Shown here piece by piece: positions 1 to 7,127 of a DNA stretch of 22,239 nucleotides. Each line of letters begins with the position of its first letter. Position 1 is the stretch's first letter. The notes beneath the pieces were generated by a model. That model did no database searches and was not told the DNA's origin. It saw only the letters and a list, made by a program, of their open reading frames with translations. The translations under genes were made by a program, and so were the position numbers. The DNA is taken from IMG/VR virus record IMGVR_UViG_3300045961_000155, positions 1-22,239 of that record; one strand, 5' to 3'. The DNA is from a virus.

Positions 1-1
1 C

Positions 2-118
2 AATGGTGCGATCGAGAGTATGACCATCAACAGCTTTGAGCTGGCACTCGAAGAGCTCGAATCGATCCTGTCGCACGGAGGGTGGCCACCAAATTGGGTG
101 ACGGAGAGACGACCGTGA
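2..118 (+). CDS. 3' end of an unidentified upstream gene (partial)
   Basis: An open frame enters from the left edge and runs 38 codons to TGA at 116-118. The visible residues read like genuine protein: an amphipathic acidic helix (SFELALEELESIL) followed by an aromatic end (GGWPPNWVTERRP). No other frame here looks as protein-like. Only the C-terminus is present, so the family cannot be named. It lies on the same strand as the late genes and could be the last gene of the preceding module. It could also be a chance open frame, since 38 codons is short for this base composition. Confidence 0.5.
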   Translation, partial: NGAIESMTINSFELALEELESILSHGGWPPNWVTERRP

Positions 119-131
119 CCAGAGGCACTTT

Positions 132-191
132 GCGAGGCGCGGCGAGGCAAGGCAGGGCCCGGCGAGGCTTGGCGCGGCAAGGCAAGGGCCC
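132..191. repeat. imperfect tandem repeat, two ~30-bp units
   Basis: Units at 132-160 and 162-191 share the pattern GCGAGGC, then GGCG(A/C)GGCAAGGCA, then GGGCCC, with an offset of about 30 bp. They lie in the non-coding stretch between the upstream gene end and the first complete gene. A + strand open frame crosses them, but its Arg/Gly/Gln-rich translation simply reflects the repeat, so I do not call a gene. Function is unknown; a recombination remnant or regulatory spacer is possible. Confidence 0.5.
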
Positions 192-210
192 ATACGGGCA
201 CGACTCAAAA

Positions 211-239
211 CGCCCCGCTTGGTTGCAGCTGGCGGGGCG
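211..239 (-). terminator. GC-rich hairpin, terminator-like on the minus strand
   Basis: A perfect 8-bp stem (CGCCCCGC at 211-218 with GCGGGGCG at 232-239) encloses a 13-nt loop. AAAA at 207-210 becomes TTTT immediately after the stem on the minus strand, the layout of an intrinsic terminator for leftward transcription. No T-run follows on the + strand, so it is a poor rightward terminator. No leftward gene is visible nearby, so its client, if any, is unclear. Confidence 0.35.
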
Positions 240-286
240 GCTCGGGCAGCGGCAACAGGGACAAACGCAACGGAGTTTTCAGCTGA

Positions 287-1141
287 ATGCCAGCAATAGC
301 AATCCCAGGTCAGCACGAAGCTGAGCTCAGGCGCTACATGACGATCGGCGCGGTCGGTGATCGGTCAACCATGGGCGCGCTCCTTGACCGGGCGCGGCTG
401 TTTGCCGTCCACGCGAGGCCCTGCACCGCCTGCGGTGGCGACGTCGCCCGCGGCGTTCCTGGCCGCGGATTCGTCTGGGGCGCCGGCACCGGGACCGACT
501 ACGAACGGGCGCTGAGGCATGAGATCGCCGTCGCGGAATTCCTGGGGCTCGACCCCGAGCGAGACCTGGATCCTGGCTTGTTCGGCGAGACGTGCTCGCA
601 GTGCGACGGTCGCGGCTGGGTCGTGGACGAGCGTCGCAGCCACGACCGGCCACGACCGCCGCCGACCGAGCCAGGCGCTACGCTGTGGGCCCGAGGCGCC
701 GTCCGCGACCTCTGCACCGCCCACCCAACTGGGAGCTCCCAGGAGCCAGCTACGAGCCGCGACGAGGTCTCGGACCACGAGACCCTAGCCCTGCTCGGAC
801 TCGTGTCGCGCCGGCTCCTGGCGATCGGCGAGAGGCATGCCGACGTACTCCGCGCATACTACCTGCCGACCACGGTCCGTGAGAGCCCGCGAGCCGTCTG
901 GCCACTCACCCCGGCAGGGCGCACCCTGCTCCGCGCCAGCGCTCCTGGTGTCGGTCCCTGGCAGGCGATTGAAGCTCTGCTCCGTGCGCAGGCGGAGAAC
1001 CCAACGGCGAATCGACGCGCCCAAATCGACGCGGCGAACGCGCAATCCGAGCGCATGATCGCGTCCGCCGTCGCCGCATGGGTCGCACTGGTCGAGCGAG
1101 ACGCAGAGGAGCGCGCAGCCGTCCTCCTGGGGGCCCGGTGA
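287..1141 (+). CDS. double-CxxC zinc-finger-like phage protein, possible late regulator
   Basis: A 284-residue protein with two cysteine pairs in the N-terminal half: CTACGG near residue 46 and CSQCDGRGW near residue 104. They resemble the CxxCxGxG zinc-binding knuckles of DnaJ and of phage Q-type antiterminators. The C-terminal half is helical and Ala/Arg-rich, with a stretch (GERHADVLRAYYLP, about residues 183-196) that recalls sigma-region-4-like segments of phage late regulators. I do not recognise the exact family. The start is uncertain: ATG 287 has GGAG 11 nt upstream, while ATG 338 and ATG 371 are in-frame alternatives. The stop overlaps the next gene in a GTGA junction. Its place directly before the packaging genes would suit a late-gene regulator; that role is inferred. 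Confidence 0.7.
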   Translation: MPAIAIPGQHEAELRRYMTIGAVGDRSTMGALLDRARLFAVHARPCTACGGDVARGVPGRGFVWGAGTGTDYERALRHEIAVAEFLGLDPERDLDPGLFGETCSQCDGRGWVVDERRSHDRPRPPPTEPGATLWARGAVRDLCTAHPTGSSQEPATSRDEVSDHETLALLGLVSRRLLAIGERHADVLRAYYLPTTVRESPRAVWPLTPAGRTLLRASAPGVGPWQAIEALLRAQAENPTANRRAQIDAANAQSERMIASAVAAWVALVERDAEERAAVLLGAR

Positions 1142-1608
1142 CCCCGGCAGACACCGAACTGGTGACCATGATCGAGGCCGCTCGGAGGCTAGGGCTCGTC
1201 CAGCGGAGCGCACCGCGGAGAACCCAGGCCCGCGTCGCCGGCAGCCTACGGACGCGCCTCCTGGCCCGTGAGAGGGAGACCGGGACGCGGGTAATCGCAG
1301 AGACCGCGTCGGCGAAATCCCGGTGCGTGACCGTGAACGGCATCCGCGCAGCCCTGCCCGAGCTCGGGGCGGAGATGCGCCAAAAAAACGCGCACCGCCG
1401 AGCTAGCGCCATGCTCGATGAGCGTATCGACACCCGGTGCCTGATCCTGACCGAGCCGCGATTTGCCGCGATTTCCGAGACCACCGACACCCTCGCGGCT
1501 GCCGATCGAATCCTCCACCGGAGGCAGGTAGAACTCACCCGCCGCGTGGAGTCGCTAGAGACCCGAATGGGCCGCCGTGAGCCACCATGCGCCGCTGGAG
1601 GCGAATAG
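1138..1608 (+). CDS. putative helix-turn-helix DNA-binding protein
   Basis: A 156-residue protein from GTG 1138, chosen because GTGA overlaps the upstream TGA by 4 nt; the earlier in-frame ATG at 1078 would overlap the previous gene by over 60 nt. The N-terminal segment has the layout of excisionase or MerR-like helix-turn-helix domains: LVTMIEAARRLGL, then an Arg-rich helix (RTRLLARERETGTRVI), then VTVNGIRAALPEL near residue 69-81. The C-terminus has a heptad-like helix (RRQVELTRRVESLETRMG) that could be a short coiled coil for dimerisation. It is translationally coupled to the double-CxxC gene, so the pair probably acts together, perhaps on late transcription. The specific function is not known. 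Confidence 0.6.
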   Translation: MTPADTELVTMIEAARRLGLVQRSAPRRTQARVAGSLRTRLLARERETGTRVIAETASAKSRCVTVNGIRAALPELGAEMRQKNAHRRASAMLDERIDTRCLILTEPRFAAISETTDTLAAADRILHRRQVELTRRVESLETRMGRREPPCAAGGE

Positions 1609-1609
1609 T

Positions 1610-1631
1610 GGGGGGAGGGAAGGGAGAGGGG
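1610..1631 (+). other. G-quadruplex-type motif in the intergenic region
   Basis: Four G-runs of 6, 3, 3 and 4 bases (1610-1615, 1617-1619, 1622-1624, 1628-1631) are separated by loops of 1, 2 and 3 nt. This fits the canonical four-tract G-quadruplex pattern with very short loops. It starts two bases after a stop codon and lies on the coding strand, so the RNA of the preceding operon could also fold. The rest of 1609-1732 shows no gene. Confidence 0.55.
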
Positions 1632-1717
1632 TCCCGGCGACGGCAGGGCGCCCCAGCCGCCGAAACGGGCCCCGGAGCCGTGAGCGACGAGGCAACCCGG
1701 ACGCGACCGAGAGCCGG

Positions 1718-1726
1718 TGCTAGGCT
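1718..1726 (+). promoter_or_regulatory. possible extended -10 promoter, leaderless layout
   Basis: TGCTAGGCT matches the extended -10 pattern TGnTAnnnT, with the hexamer TAGGCT at 1721-1726. Only 6 nt separate it from the GTG start at 1733, so transcription would begin at or next to the start codon. No convincing -35 hexamer is seen at the usual distance. It follows the only sizeable gap before the packaging genes, which is where a structural-operon promoter would be expected. Confidence 0.3.
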
Positions 1727-1732
1727 CCGTCC

Positions 1733-1972
1733 GTGACCACAGTCGTACGGTGCTGGTGCTGCGGGTGCCTCGCCGAGCGATACCCGAAGGTCACGAGAGA
1801 CGGGCGCCTGTTCCTCGCTGACGGCGGTCCACCGGTCCGATACGTGTTCCGCGTCTCGGTGCCGTGCGAGGCATGCGGCGACGATCGAGTGGAGCTGAGC
1901 GAGCGAGATGGCAGCTGGAGGAGAGCGCCGAAAGCCGGCGAAGGCACCAGCGGTAAGAAAGAAGCGACGTAG
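1733..1972 (+). CDS. small zinc-ribbon-like protein
   Basis: A 79-residue protein starting at GTG 1733. Cysteines are grouped as CWCCGC (C7, C9, C10, C12) and VPCEACGD (C45, C48), consistent with a small zinc ribbon. The C-terminus is basic and Gly/Lys-rich. No ribosome-binding site is evident, but a possible -10 box lies just upstream, so the message may be leaderless. The last 65 nt overlap the small terminase gene. Comparable small zinc-binding proteins occur beside phage terminase genes, but I cannot name the family. A role in DNA binding or packaging is inferred from the position only. Confidence 0.6.
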   Translation: MTTVVRCWCCGCLAERYPKVTRDGRLFLADGGPPVRYVFRVSVPCEACGDDRVELSERDGSWRRAPKAGEGTSGKKEAT

Positions 1973-2444
1973 CGTCTGCAACGACGAAGCTGTCAGGTCC
2001 AAGTTCCTTGGGCTCCTACGTGAGGGCCTGCCGATCGAGACCGCATTGCCTGCGGCTGGGCTCTCGAGCTCGAGCGTCTACTATCTGAAGTCGCAGGGTG
2101 ACCCATTTTGGGGAGAAATCGAACGCGCGAGAGCTGAGGGTCAACTGGCGCTCTATCGCCGCGCGCGACGTGGAGACTCGCAAGGACTGGGCTTCGGACC
2201 AGCGCGCGCGTCGCTGGAGCTCCTGCAGAGAGTCAACCCCAGGACGTTCGCGCAAAGGATCAACGTTAAGGTCGAGGAAGAGCTCGACGACCTGATCAAC
2301 ATCGCAGCGGGCGTGCTGCCAACCGAGCACTTCGAGGCGCTTTTGCGAGCCATCACGGCGCACCGACAGGGAGACGATGGGCTGGGTCAGGGATCAGATA
2401 CGGGCGAAGCGGGACCAGAAGATCCTGCCGCGCCTCGCGGCTGA
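1908..2444 (+). CDS. terminase small subunit-like protein
   Basis: A 178-residue protein in the slot before the large terminase. It has a basic, probably disordered N-terminus (residues 1-22, many Lys/Arg) followed by a helix-turn-helix-like segment at about residues 30-62 (FLGLLREGLPIETALPAAGLS... VYYLKSQ), typical of terminase small subunits that recognise viral DNA and pass it to the motor. A helical middle (ERARAEGQLALYRRAR) and an acidic C-terminus follow, as expected for oligomerisation and large-subunit contact. ATG 1908 is the only good start. The gene overlaps the zinc-ribbon gene by 65 nt and the large terminase by 68 nt. The small-subunit call rests on fold-like features and position. 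Confidence 0.7.
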   Translation: MAAGGERRKPAKAPAVRKKRRSVCNDEAVRSKFLGLLREGLPIETALPAAGLSSSSVYYLKSQGDPFWGEIERARAEGQLALYRRARRGDSQGLGFGPARASLELLQRVNPRTFAQRINVKVEEELDDLINIAAGVLPTEHFEALLRAITAHRQGDDGLGQGSDTGEAGPEDPAAPRG

Positions 2445-3834
2445 ACGCCTCGCCAAGCTGCAGGCTCTCCGGCACGTCGAGCGGGCAGACTGGTCGCTCC
2501 CGACCATAGAGCTGGTCCCAGCGCTCTCAGGCGGTCAGCTCGAGGCCCCGCGCCACCTCGCTCCGTACGGTGAAGCGCTCGACGGTGCGATCGGCGGGAG
2601 CCTTCGGCTCGTGTTCTCTGCTCCTCCGCAGCATGGGAAGACCGAGACTACGAAGGCCGCAATCTGCCGGTGGCTCGCGACCGCGCCTGGAAAGCGCCAC
2701 GCTTACGTCACATACAATCAGGACCGCGCCGAATCGGTAGCGTACTGGGTGCGCGTGATGGCCTCCGAGGCCGGGCTGGTGCCGTCCGGGCACCTCGACC
2801 ACTGGCACTTCGCGAATCGTTCCGAGGTGAAATGGACCTCGATTGGAGGCTCGCTCACGGGGCAGCCAATCGACGGCGTGCTGATCATCGACGACCCCTT
2901 CAAGGACGCCGACGAGGCACGATCGAAGCTGTCGCGTGACCGCGCTGACGAATGGCTCCAGAAGGTCGGCATGGCCCGCCTTCACCCCGGGGCTAGCGTG
3001 ATCGTGATGGCCACCCGGTGGCACGAGGACGACCTCTCGGGCAGGCTCATCAAGCGCGGCTGGCGCGCGCTGAACCTGAAGGCCATAGCAGACGGGCCAG
3101 CGGACGAAAGCGGTGTGGTGCTCGACGACCCTATGGGTCGCAGGCTCGGCGAAGCGCTCTGGCCATCGCAGCGCCCAGCGAGCTTCCTAGCAGAGGCACG
3201 GCGCAACGCGCACACCTGGGCGGCTCTCTACCAGGGGGAGCCGAGGCCGCGCGGAGGTAAGGTCTTCGAGGGTGAGCCGGCGCGGTATATCGACCTCCCC
3301 GCCGGACCGTTCAGGGTCGGATATGGCGTCGATCTGGCGTACTCCTCAGCGACAAGCGCGGACTGGTCCGTGTGCCTTCGCGGGCGCCTCGTCGCGGGCA
3401 AGATCTACCTCACCGATTGCTGGCGTAAGCAGGTCGACGCGCCGTCGTTCGCTCTGACGCTGCGCGCGGCGCAGTCACAGCAGCGCGGCACCATGATCTG
3501 GCACGTAGCCGGCACCGAAAAGGGCGCGGCGCAGTTCATCGCAAAGAAGATCTCGAACTTCAGAGCTGTCCCGGCGACATCGGACAAGTACACCAGAGCG
3601 CAGCCTGCAGCCGAGCGCTGGAAGGCCGGCGAGATCTTGATCCCAGCCGAACAGAGCCCGCATTATGGCGAGTGGGTGAACGACTTCATCGACGAACTCG
3701 AGCTATTCTCCGGTCTGAAGGACCCGCACGACGACCAGGTCGATGCGCTCGGGTCACTGATCGAAGCGCTCGGCTCAGGCAGTTCCAAGCTCGACCCGCA
3801 ATTCGATCACGACCTACCGACCTTCGGACTGTAA
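2377..3834 (+). CDS. terminase large subunit (packaging ATPase/nuclease)
   Basis: A 485-residue motor protein that translocates DNA into the prohead and cuts it. The ATPase domain has Walker A SAPPQHGKTE (residues 81-90), Walker B GVLIIDDPF (167-175) and the coupling motif MATRWHEDDLSG (211-222). The C-terminal RNase H-like nuclease domain shows YGVDLAYS (316-323, first acidic residue D319) and HDDQVDALGSL (451-461, later acidic cluster). All expected motifs are intact and the length is normal for this family (Mu gp28-like/Terminase_6C type). ATG 2377 is preceded by AGGGAG at a short spacing. The gene starts inside the small terminase gene and its TAA overlaps the portal ATG by one base, implying coupled translation. 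Confidence 0.95.
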   Translation: MGWVRDQIRAKRDQKILPRLAAERLAKLQALRHVERADWSLPTIELVPALSGGQLEAPRHLAPYGEALDGAIGGSLRLVFSAPPQHGKTETTKAAICRWLATAPGKRHAYVTYNQDRAESVAYWVRVMASEAGLVPSGHLDHWHFANRSEVKWTSIGGSLTGQPIDGVLIIDDPFKDADEARSKLSRDRADEWLQKVGMARLHPGASVIVMATRWHEDDLSGRLIKRGWRALNLKAIADGPADESGVVLDDPMGRRLGEALWPSQRPASFLAEARRNAHTWAALYQGEPRPRGGKVFEGEPARYIDLPAGPFRVGYGVDLAYSSATSADWSVCLRGRLVAGKIYLTDCWRKQVDAPSFALTLRAAQSQQRGTMIWHVAGTEKGAAQFIAKKISNFRAVPATSDKYTRAQPAAERWKAGEILIPAEQSPHYGEWVNDFIDELELFSGLKDPHDDQVDALGSLIEALGSGSSKLDPQFDHDLPTFGL

Positions 3835-5540
3835 TGGCGCGCCGCTTTCTTCGCCCCCACGGGGCCACATCGGGGCGCGGCGGGCCCGGTCAGATCGTCG
3901 TGATGCCGATGTCGGCCTCGACGGTACCGTTCACGACGTGGACGGTTGATACCGTGCTCTCTGCGATCGATCAGCATGAGGAGGGCAGTTTTTGCGAGTC
4001 GTCAAAGCTGATTGACTCGTTCGGCCGTGACGAGCGCATCCGAGCCGACCTCGCGACACGCGCGAACGCGCTGGTCGGAAAGAACGCTCTCGAGTTTTCG
4101 ATCGTCGGCGAAGACAACGGGCGACCGGCAAGCGCGAAGGCCGGCGCCAAGGGTAAGCACGTCGAAGAGGTCGAGTCGTGGTTCTGGGATGCGATCCCGG
4201 AAGACGTCCAGCGCGCCACGATCCGCTCTGCTGTCATGTGCGGGGTGGCGTACGGACCGATCCGGTGGACGCCGGTCGATGGTCAGTGGCTACCGCGCGT
4301 GGAGATCTGGCCGAACGAGGCGCTCTGGTGGGACGACTCGCGGAGCGTCTATCGCGCCGCGACGCAGCAGGGGCAGGTCGATATCGTACCCGGGACCGGC
4401 GAGTGGTTTCTGTTCGCTCCCGACGGTGCGCGATCGTGGATGGCTGGCGCGGTACGTGCGCTCGGCCTGCTCGCGCTGATGCGGCGGTTCACATATCGCG
4501 GCTGGTCGCGATTCTGCGAGCGTCACGGCCTGCCGATTATCGCGGTGACCGAGCCTGGCGGCGCCGACGATCCGAACGACACGAGCAAGCGGTCGTTTTA
4601 CTCGTCGATGCGAAACCTCGGCTCGACCGGCGTGGTCCGGCTGCCGAGTGACGAATGGAAGCTCGACCTCAAGGAGCTGAGCTCCACAGGGTGGAAGGCT
4701 TTCCAGGAGTTTTTGCGGGACGCCTCGACCGCGATCAGCATAACACTGCTCGGGCAGAACCTAACGACCGAGGTCCGCGGCGGCAGCTACGCCGCGGCCC
4801 AGGCGCACCTCCGCGTCCGACAGGACTACCTCGACAGCGACGCGAATGGCTTCGCCGACGCGATCCGCGATTGCGTGGTCAAGCCTTGGGGTCGATTCAA
4901 CCTCCGCGGCTGGAACGACACAGACGCGCCGTGGCCCCAGTGGAACACTGGCATCCCGGAGGACAGGAAGGCCAAGGCCGACACTTGGAAGTCCGCTGGT
5001 GAGGCGCTGAAGGGCCTACGTGACCAGCGCATTCCGGTGGACGTCGCCGGCTGGTGCGAGCAGTTCGGAATCCCGCTGATCGATGGCGCCGTGATGCCGG
5101 AGCTCCCTGAGGAGCGCCAGGCGCAGCCGGTGCCCACACCTCCAGACGATGACGAAAGCGAAGCCGAGGACGAGGGCGACGATACCGACGAGCCACCGGA
5201 CTCGAACGCCGGCGGGGCAGTCGAAGCGCGCCACCGCGCCCGCCCCCAAGCGGCCGCCTCCGATCCGGACCCCGGCGATCAATACGTCTCCCGGCTCACC
5301 GAGAGCCTGAGCGGCACGGTCGCCACCGACCTCGACGGGCACATTGCCGAGATCTTGGCGATCGTCCAGCGCGCCGAGAGCCCCGACGACTACGAAGCGA
5401 TCAGGCAGCAGATCGTGGACTACTACCGCGACAAGATGGACCCCGGCACCATCGCCGATCTGACGCGCGCTGGCCTCGTTCTCGCGCAGCTCGCCGGGCG
5501 ATTCACCGTGCTGGGCGAGGTCGCCGACGGTGAGCCGTGA
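3834..5540 (+). CDS. portal protein, Mu gp29-like (DUF935)
   Basis: A 568-residue portal forming the dodecameric DNA gate at the head vertex. Family-like segments are the N-terminal block around SFGRDERIRADLATRANALVG (about 62-82), the middle FCERHGLPIIAVTEPGG, and the signature LLGQNLTTEVRGGSYAAAQAH followed by VVKPWGRFNLRG. An Asp/Glu-rich linker (about 438-458) joins a C-terminal helical domain seen in DUF935 proteins. I chose ATG 3834, which overlaps the terminase TAA (TAATG), rather than the in-frame ATG at 3672 that would bury over 160 nt in the terminase gene. No clear ribosome-binding site precedes it, so it probably relies on translational coupling. The stop overlaps the next gene by 4 nt. 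Confidence 0.92.
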   Translation: MARRFLRPHGATSGRGGPGQIVVMPMSASTVPFTTWTVDTVLSAIDQHEEGSFCESSKLIDSFGRDERIRADLATRANALVGKNALEFSIVGEDNGRPASAKAGAKGKHVEEVESWFWDAIPEDVQRATIRSAVMCGVAYGPIRWTPVDGQWLPRVEIWPNEALWWDDSRSVYRAATQQGQVDIVPGTGEWFLFAPDGARSWMAGAVRALGLLALMRRFTYRGWSRFCERHGLPIIAVTEPGGADDPNDTSKRSFYSSMRNLGSTGVVRLPSDEWKLDLKELSSTGWKAFQEFLRDASTAISITLLGQNLTTEVRGGSYAAAQAHLRVRQDYLDSDANGFADAIRDCVVKPWGRFNLRGWNDTDAPWPQWNTGIPEDRKAKADTWKSAGEALKGLRDQRIPVDVAGWCEQFGIPLIDGAVMPELPEERQAQPVPTPPDDDESEAEDEGDDTDEPPDSNAGGAVEARHRARPQAAASDPDPGDQYVSRLTESLSGTVATDLDGHIAEILAIVQRAESPDDYEAIRQQIVDYYRDKMDPGTIADLTRAGLVLAQLAGRFTVLGEVADGEP

Positions 5541-7123
5541 CCGCGCTCCGTGCGACCGCTGACGTACAGCGGTTCGATGAGGCGGTGAACTGGTTCCAGC
5601 GCCGCATCCCGGTGACCCGCGCCATGCGGGACCAGATGCAGGAGTGGGCCGGCACCCGCGTCTGGTGGGTCTCGGGGACGCAGCATCTTGATGTGGTGGT
5701 CACGACTCACGCGATCATCGCGAACGCGATCGAGAAAGGCACCCCTCCACACCTCCTGGTCAAGGAGCTGAAGCACGTCCTCCCGCAGCTCTCTGACTCA
5801 CGTCTTGCCACGGTAGCGCGCACGAACCTGCATAGCGCGTTCAACGCGGGTCGCTGGCAGCAGCTGAACGACCCGGACATCCGGGAGCTCCGCCCGTTCT
5901 GGCAGTTTGACGCGACCGACGACTTTCGCACCACCGACGGGTGCAGGGCACTCGACGGGACCGCGCTGCCGAACGATGACCCGTTCTGGCTGACGAATTG
6001 GCCGCCGAGGCACTTCCAGTGCAGGAGCCAGGTCCGCGCGATTCGTCGCAAGGTCTACGAGCGGCTGCCGCCGGAGAAGAAGCGACTCCCGGACGACTAC
6101 GAGAAGGCCGGCAAGGGCTTCGGACTGCCTCCGGACCTCGAGGTGCCGTGGAGACCAGACTTGTCGAAGGTGCCGGCTGAGGTCCGGTCGATCTTCGAAG
6201 CGAAGGCCAAGCGCGCATCAGACGCCGCGGAGGCCGCATCCGAAGCGGAGCGGAAGAAGCGCGTCACTCACACCCCAGAGCACTGGCTCCCGGAGTACGA
6301 GCAGCAGTATGGGCCCGAGGCGGGCCTGGCTGTGGCTCGAGGGCGAGCAGCACTTGAGGCGGGACTCGACGAGCCGGCGTCCAGCGTGCTCGACGAGTTC
6401 GAGCGGCTGTCGGCTGCCGGAGTGCCGGGGTTCGACGCCAGAGATCTCGAGGCGGTTCGAGGCTACATCGGGAAGCGTGGCACGGGGGACGTGCGCAGCG
6501 CCCTCGAGGGGATGCCGCCGGGCAAACGGCAAGCGGTCGAGGCAGCCGCCGCCATCGCAGGCCATTCGCTGGCGCTCGACAGGGGCCCCGCTCGCAGGAT
6601 CGAGCGACGGATCGCCGTCATGCACCCGGAGTCGAGACCGACGGCAGAGCGATACGCGAGAGCCGCCGAGCGGTTCTTCTCCGAGCTGAGCGGGCGCACC
6701 GTTCGCTTTCCGAGCGGCTGGAAGTTCGATTACGGCTTCGTCCAGCGGTCGCACTGTGCAGTGGGTGCACAGGAGATTCGCTCCGCGCCGATGAAACCGA
6801 CCGACTTCATCCACGAGATTTGCCACGCGCTCGATGCGCTGAACCCATCACTCGCCAGGAGGGCCGTTGAGTTCCTGGCTCGCCGCACCGCTGGCGAACT
6901 GGCGATCTGGCTCGGGCACCTCACCGGCGATCCGAGATACTCCGAGCGCGAGACGGCCAAACCCGACCGGTTTTTCACCCCGTACCTCGGGCGGCAGTAT
7001 CCCGACGGTAGCACCGAGATCACCGCGATCCTGGCGGAGTCGGTCGCGAAGTCGTTCTGGCGTCTCTACGCCGAAGATCCCGAGGCGTTCCTGTTCATCC
7101 TTGGGCAACTGCAAGCCGCGTGA
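5537..7123 (+). CDS. Mu gpF-like minor head protein fused to an HExxH metallopeptidase-like domain
   Basis: A 528-residue protein starting at GTG 5537 in a GTGA overlap with the portal. Residues about 60-170 are a Mu gpF/SPP1 gp7-type minor head domain: RTNLHSAFNAGRWQQL, RPFWQFDATDDFRTTDGCRALDG (123-142 region) and NWPPRHFQCRSQVRAIRR (154-171). An Ala/Glu/Lys-rich helical linker (219-245) leads to a C-terminal extension. There, TDFIHEICHALD contains HEICH at 426-430 (H426, E427, H430), a zinc metallopeptidase HExxH motif. STEITAILAESV (492-503) offers E494 or E501 as the third ligand of a gluzincin. MuF proteins are known to carry variable C-terminal effector domains. Peptidase activity, and delivery with the DNA, are inferred. 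Confidence 0.88.
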   Translation: MTALRATADVQRFDEAVNWFQRRIPVTRAMRDQMQEWAGTRVWWVSGTQHLDVVVTTHAIIANAIEKGTPPHLLVKELKHVLPQLSDSRLATVARTNLHSAFNAGRWQQLNDPDIRELRPFWQFDATDDFRTTDGCRALDGTALPNDDPFWLTNWPPRHFQCRSQVRAIRRKVYERLPPEKKRLPDDYEKAGKGFGLPPDLEVPWRPDLSKVPAEVRSIFEAKAKRASDAAEAASEAERKKRVTHTPEHWLPEYEQQYGPEAGLAVARGRAALEAGLDEPASSVLDEFERLSAAGVPGFDARDLEAVRGYIGKRGTGDVRSALEGMPPGKRQAVEAAAAIAGHSLALDRGPARRIERRIAVMHPESRPTAERYARAAERFFSELSGRTVRFPSGWKFDYGFVQRSHCAVGAQEIRSAPMKPTDFIHEICHALDALNPSLARRAVEFLARRTAGELAIWLGHLTGDPRYSERETAKPDRFFTPYLGRQYPDGSTEITAILAESVAKSFWRLYAEDPEAFLFILGQLQAA

Positions 7124-7127
7124 CCCC

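Noticed and set aside
82-324. 80-codon + strand open frame across the left spacer
   Set aside because: The translation is Arg/Gly/Gln repeats produced by the tandem DNA repeat; it overlaps the end of the upstream frame and has no convincing ribosome-binding site.
3672-3833. Upstream ATG extending the portal by 54 residues
   Set aside because: It lies inside the terminase nuclease domain, whereas ATG 3834 makes a clean TAATG junction and the family similarity begins after it.
6867-7127. Earlier ATG for the 95-residue protein after the gpF-like gene
   Set aside because: The extra residues are Arg/Ser/Pro-rich and overlap the well-supported metallopeptidase-like C-terminus.
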